The notes below the pieces were generated by a model. The model was not told the DNA's origin. It saw nothing but the letters and a program-made list of their open reading frames with translations, and did not search any database. From Comamonadaceae bacterium (GTDB lineage: Bacteria; Pseudomonadota; Gammaproteobacteria; Burkholderiales; Burkholderiaceae), in NCBI GenBank assembly GCA_947455875.1, contig CANGSD010000054.1, forward strand, positions 1 through 7,253: a stretch of DNA of 7,253 bases. Reading direction: 5' to 3'. Below, piece after piece: positions 7,185 through 7,253 of this stretch. A program made the translations under genes and the position numbers. How positions within the stretch are numbered: the first letter of the stretch is position 1; the number at the start of each line of letters is the position of its first letter.

Positions 7185-7197
7185 GGCCGCGGCGCGT

Positions 7198-7253
7198 TTA
7201 CTGCGCGCTAAAGGTCAGGGCCTGCCCGGCCTGCTCGGTGGCACAGCGCGTGA
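7198..7253 (-). CDS. cyaY: Probable CyaY (frataxin-like), 3' end only
   Basis: The minus strand reads ...TRCATEQAGQALTFSAQ then TAA at 7198-7200, the last 18 codons (stop included) of a gene that starts beyond the right edge. The EQAG-x-AL-x-F ending resembles the C-terminal helix and tail of betaproteobacterial CyaY. CyaY, the bacterial frataxin homologue, binds iron and modulates IscS-dependent iron-sulfur cluster assembly in the cytoplasm. From memory, cyaY lies beside mrcA in many Burkholderiales, which supports the call. The gene is convergent with mrcA, with only 13 nt between the stops. The visible part is too short to show the acidic iron-binding residues, so the name rests on tail similarity and position. 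Confidence 0.72.
   Translation of the reverse strand, partial: TRCATEQAGQALTFSAQ

Noticed and set aside
7192..7208. GCGCG-TTTACTG-CGCGC as a bidirectional terminator
   Set aside because: The stem is only 5 bp with a 7-nt loop, no T-run follows on either strand, and it overlaps the last codons of the probable cyaY. Chance is likely in GC-rich DNA.
1..7253. A hidden undescribed system, mobile element or CRISPR array
   Set aside because: Every stretch over 300 bases is covered by a recognised conserved gene. No direct-repeat array, transposase, integrase, tRNA or terminal repeat was seen on either strand.

Overview
The window is a stretch of chromosomal housekeeping DNA from a high-GC betaproteobacterium. 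The order Burkholderiales, probably Comamonadaceae or a close relative, is my inference from three things: the divergent pilMNOPQ / mrcA arrangement with cyaY next to mrcA, the betaproteobacterial wording of the PilP, PilQ and PBP1A motifs, and heavy G/C use at third codon positions. No mobile element, CRISPR array, tRNA or rRNA is visible.

Left part (1-4675, minus strand): the five-gene type IV pilus alignment operon, read right to left as pilM, pilN, pilO, pilP, pilQ. Four junctions are nearly gapless: pilM/pilN, pilO/pilP and pilP/pilQ overlap by 4 nt (GTGA, ATGA, ATGA), and pilN/pilO are 5 nt apart. The products link the cytoplasm to the outer membrane. PilM is an actin-like cytoplasmic protein that binds the PilN tail. 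PilN and PilO are inner-membrane partners. PilP is a lipoprotein that contacts the secretin, and PilQ is the outer-membrane secretin pore. PilQ runs off the left edge: 592 codons are present and the C-terminal part of the secretin barrel is missing.

Middle (4676-4799): a 124-nt divergent intergenic region, more AT-rich than its surroundings. It holds a plausible sigma-70 promoter for mrcA, a plausible -10 element for the pil operon, and several short dyads.

Right part (4800-7184, plus strand): mrcA, a complete class A penicillin-binding protein (PBP1A) with intact glycosyltransferase and transpeptidase motifs. Thirteen bases after its stop, in convergent orientation, lie the last 18 codons of a gene that I read as cyaY (frataxin-like iron-sulfur cluster protein).

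Pilus assembly and peptidoglycan synthesis are linked here by position, since the trans-envelope pilus machine must cross the wall that PBP1A helps build. I found no credible undescribed system. The points worth checking are the compact divergent promoter region, the uneven ribosome-binding-site strengths along the pil operon, and some motif substitutions.
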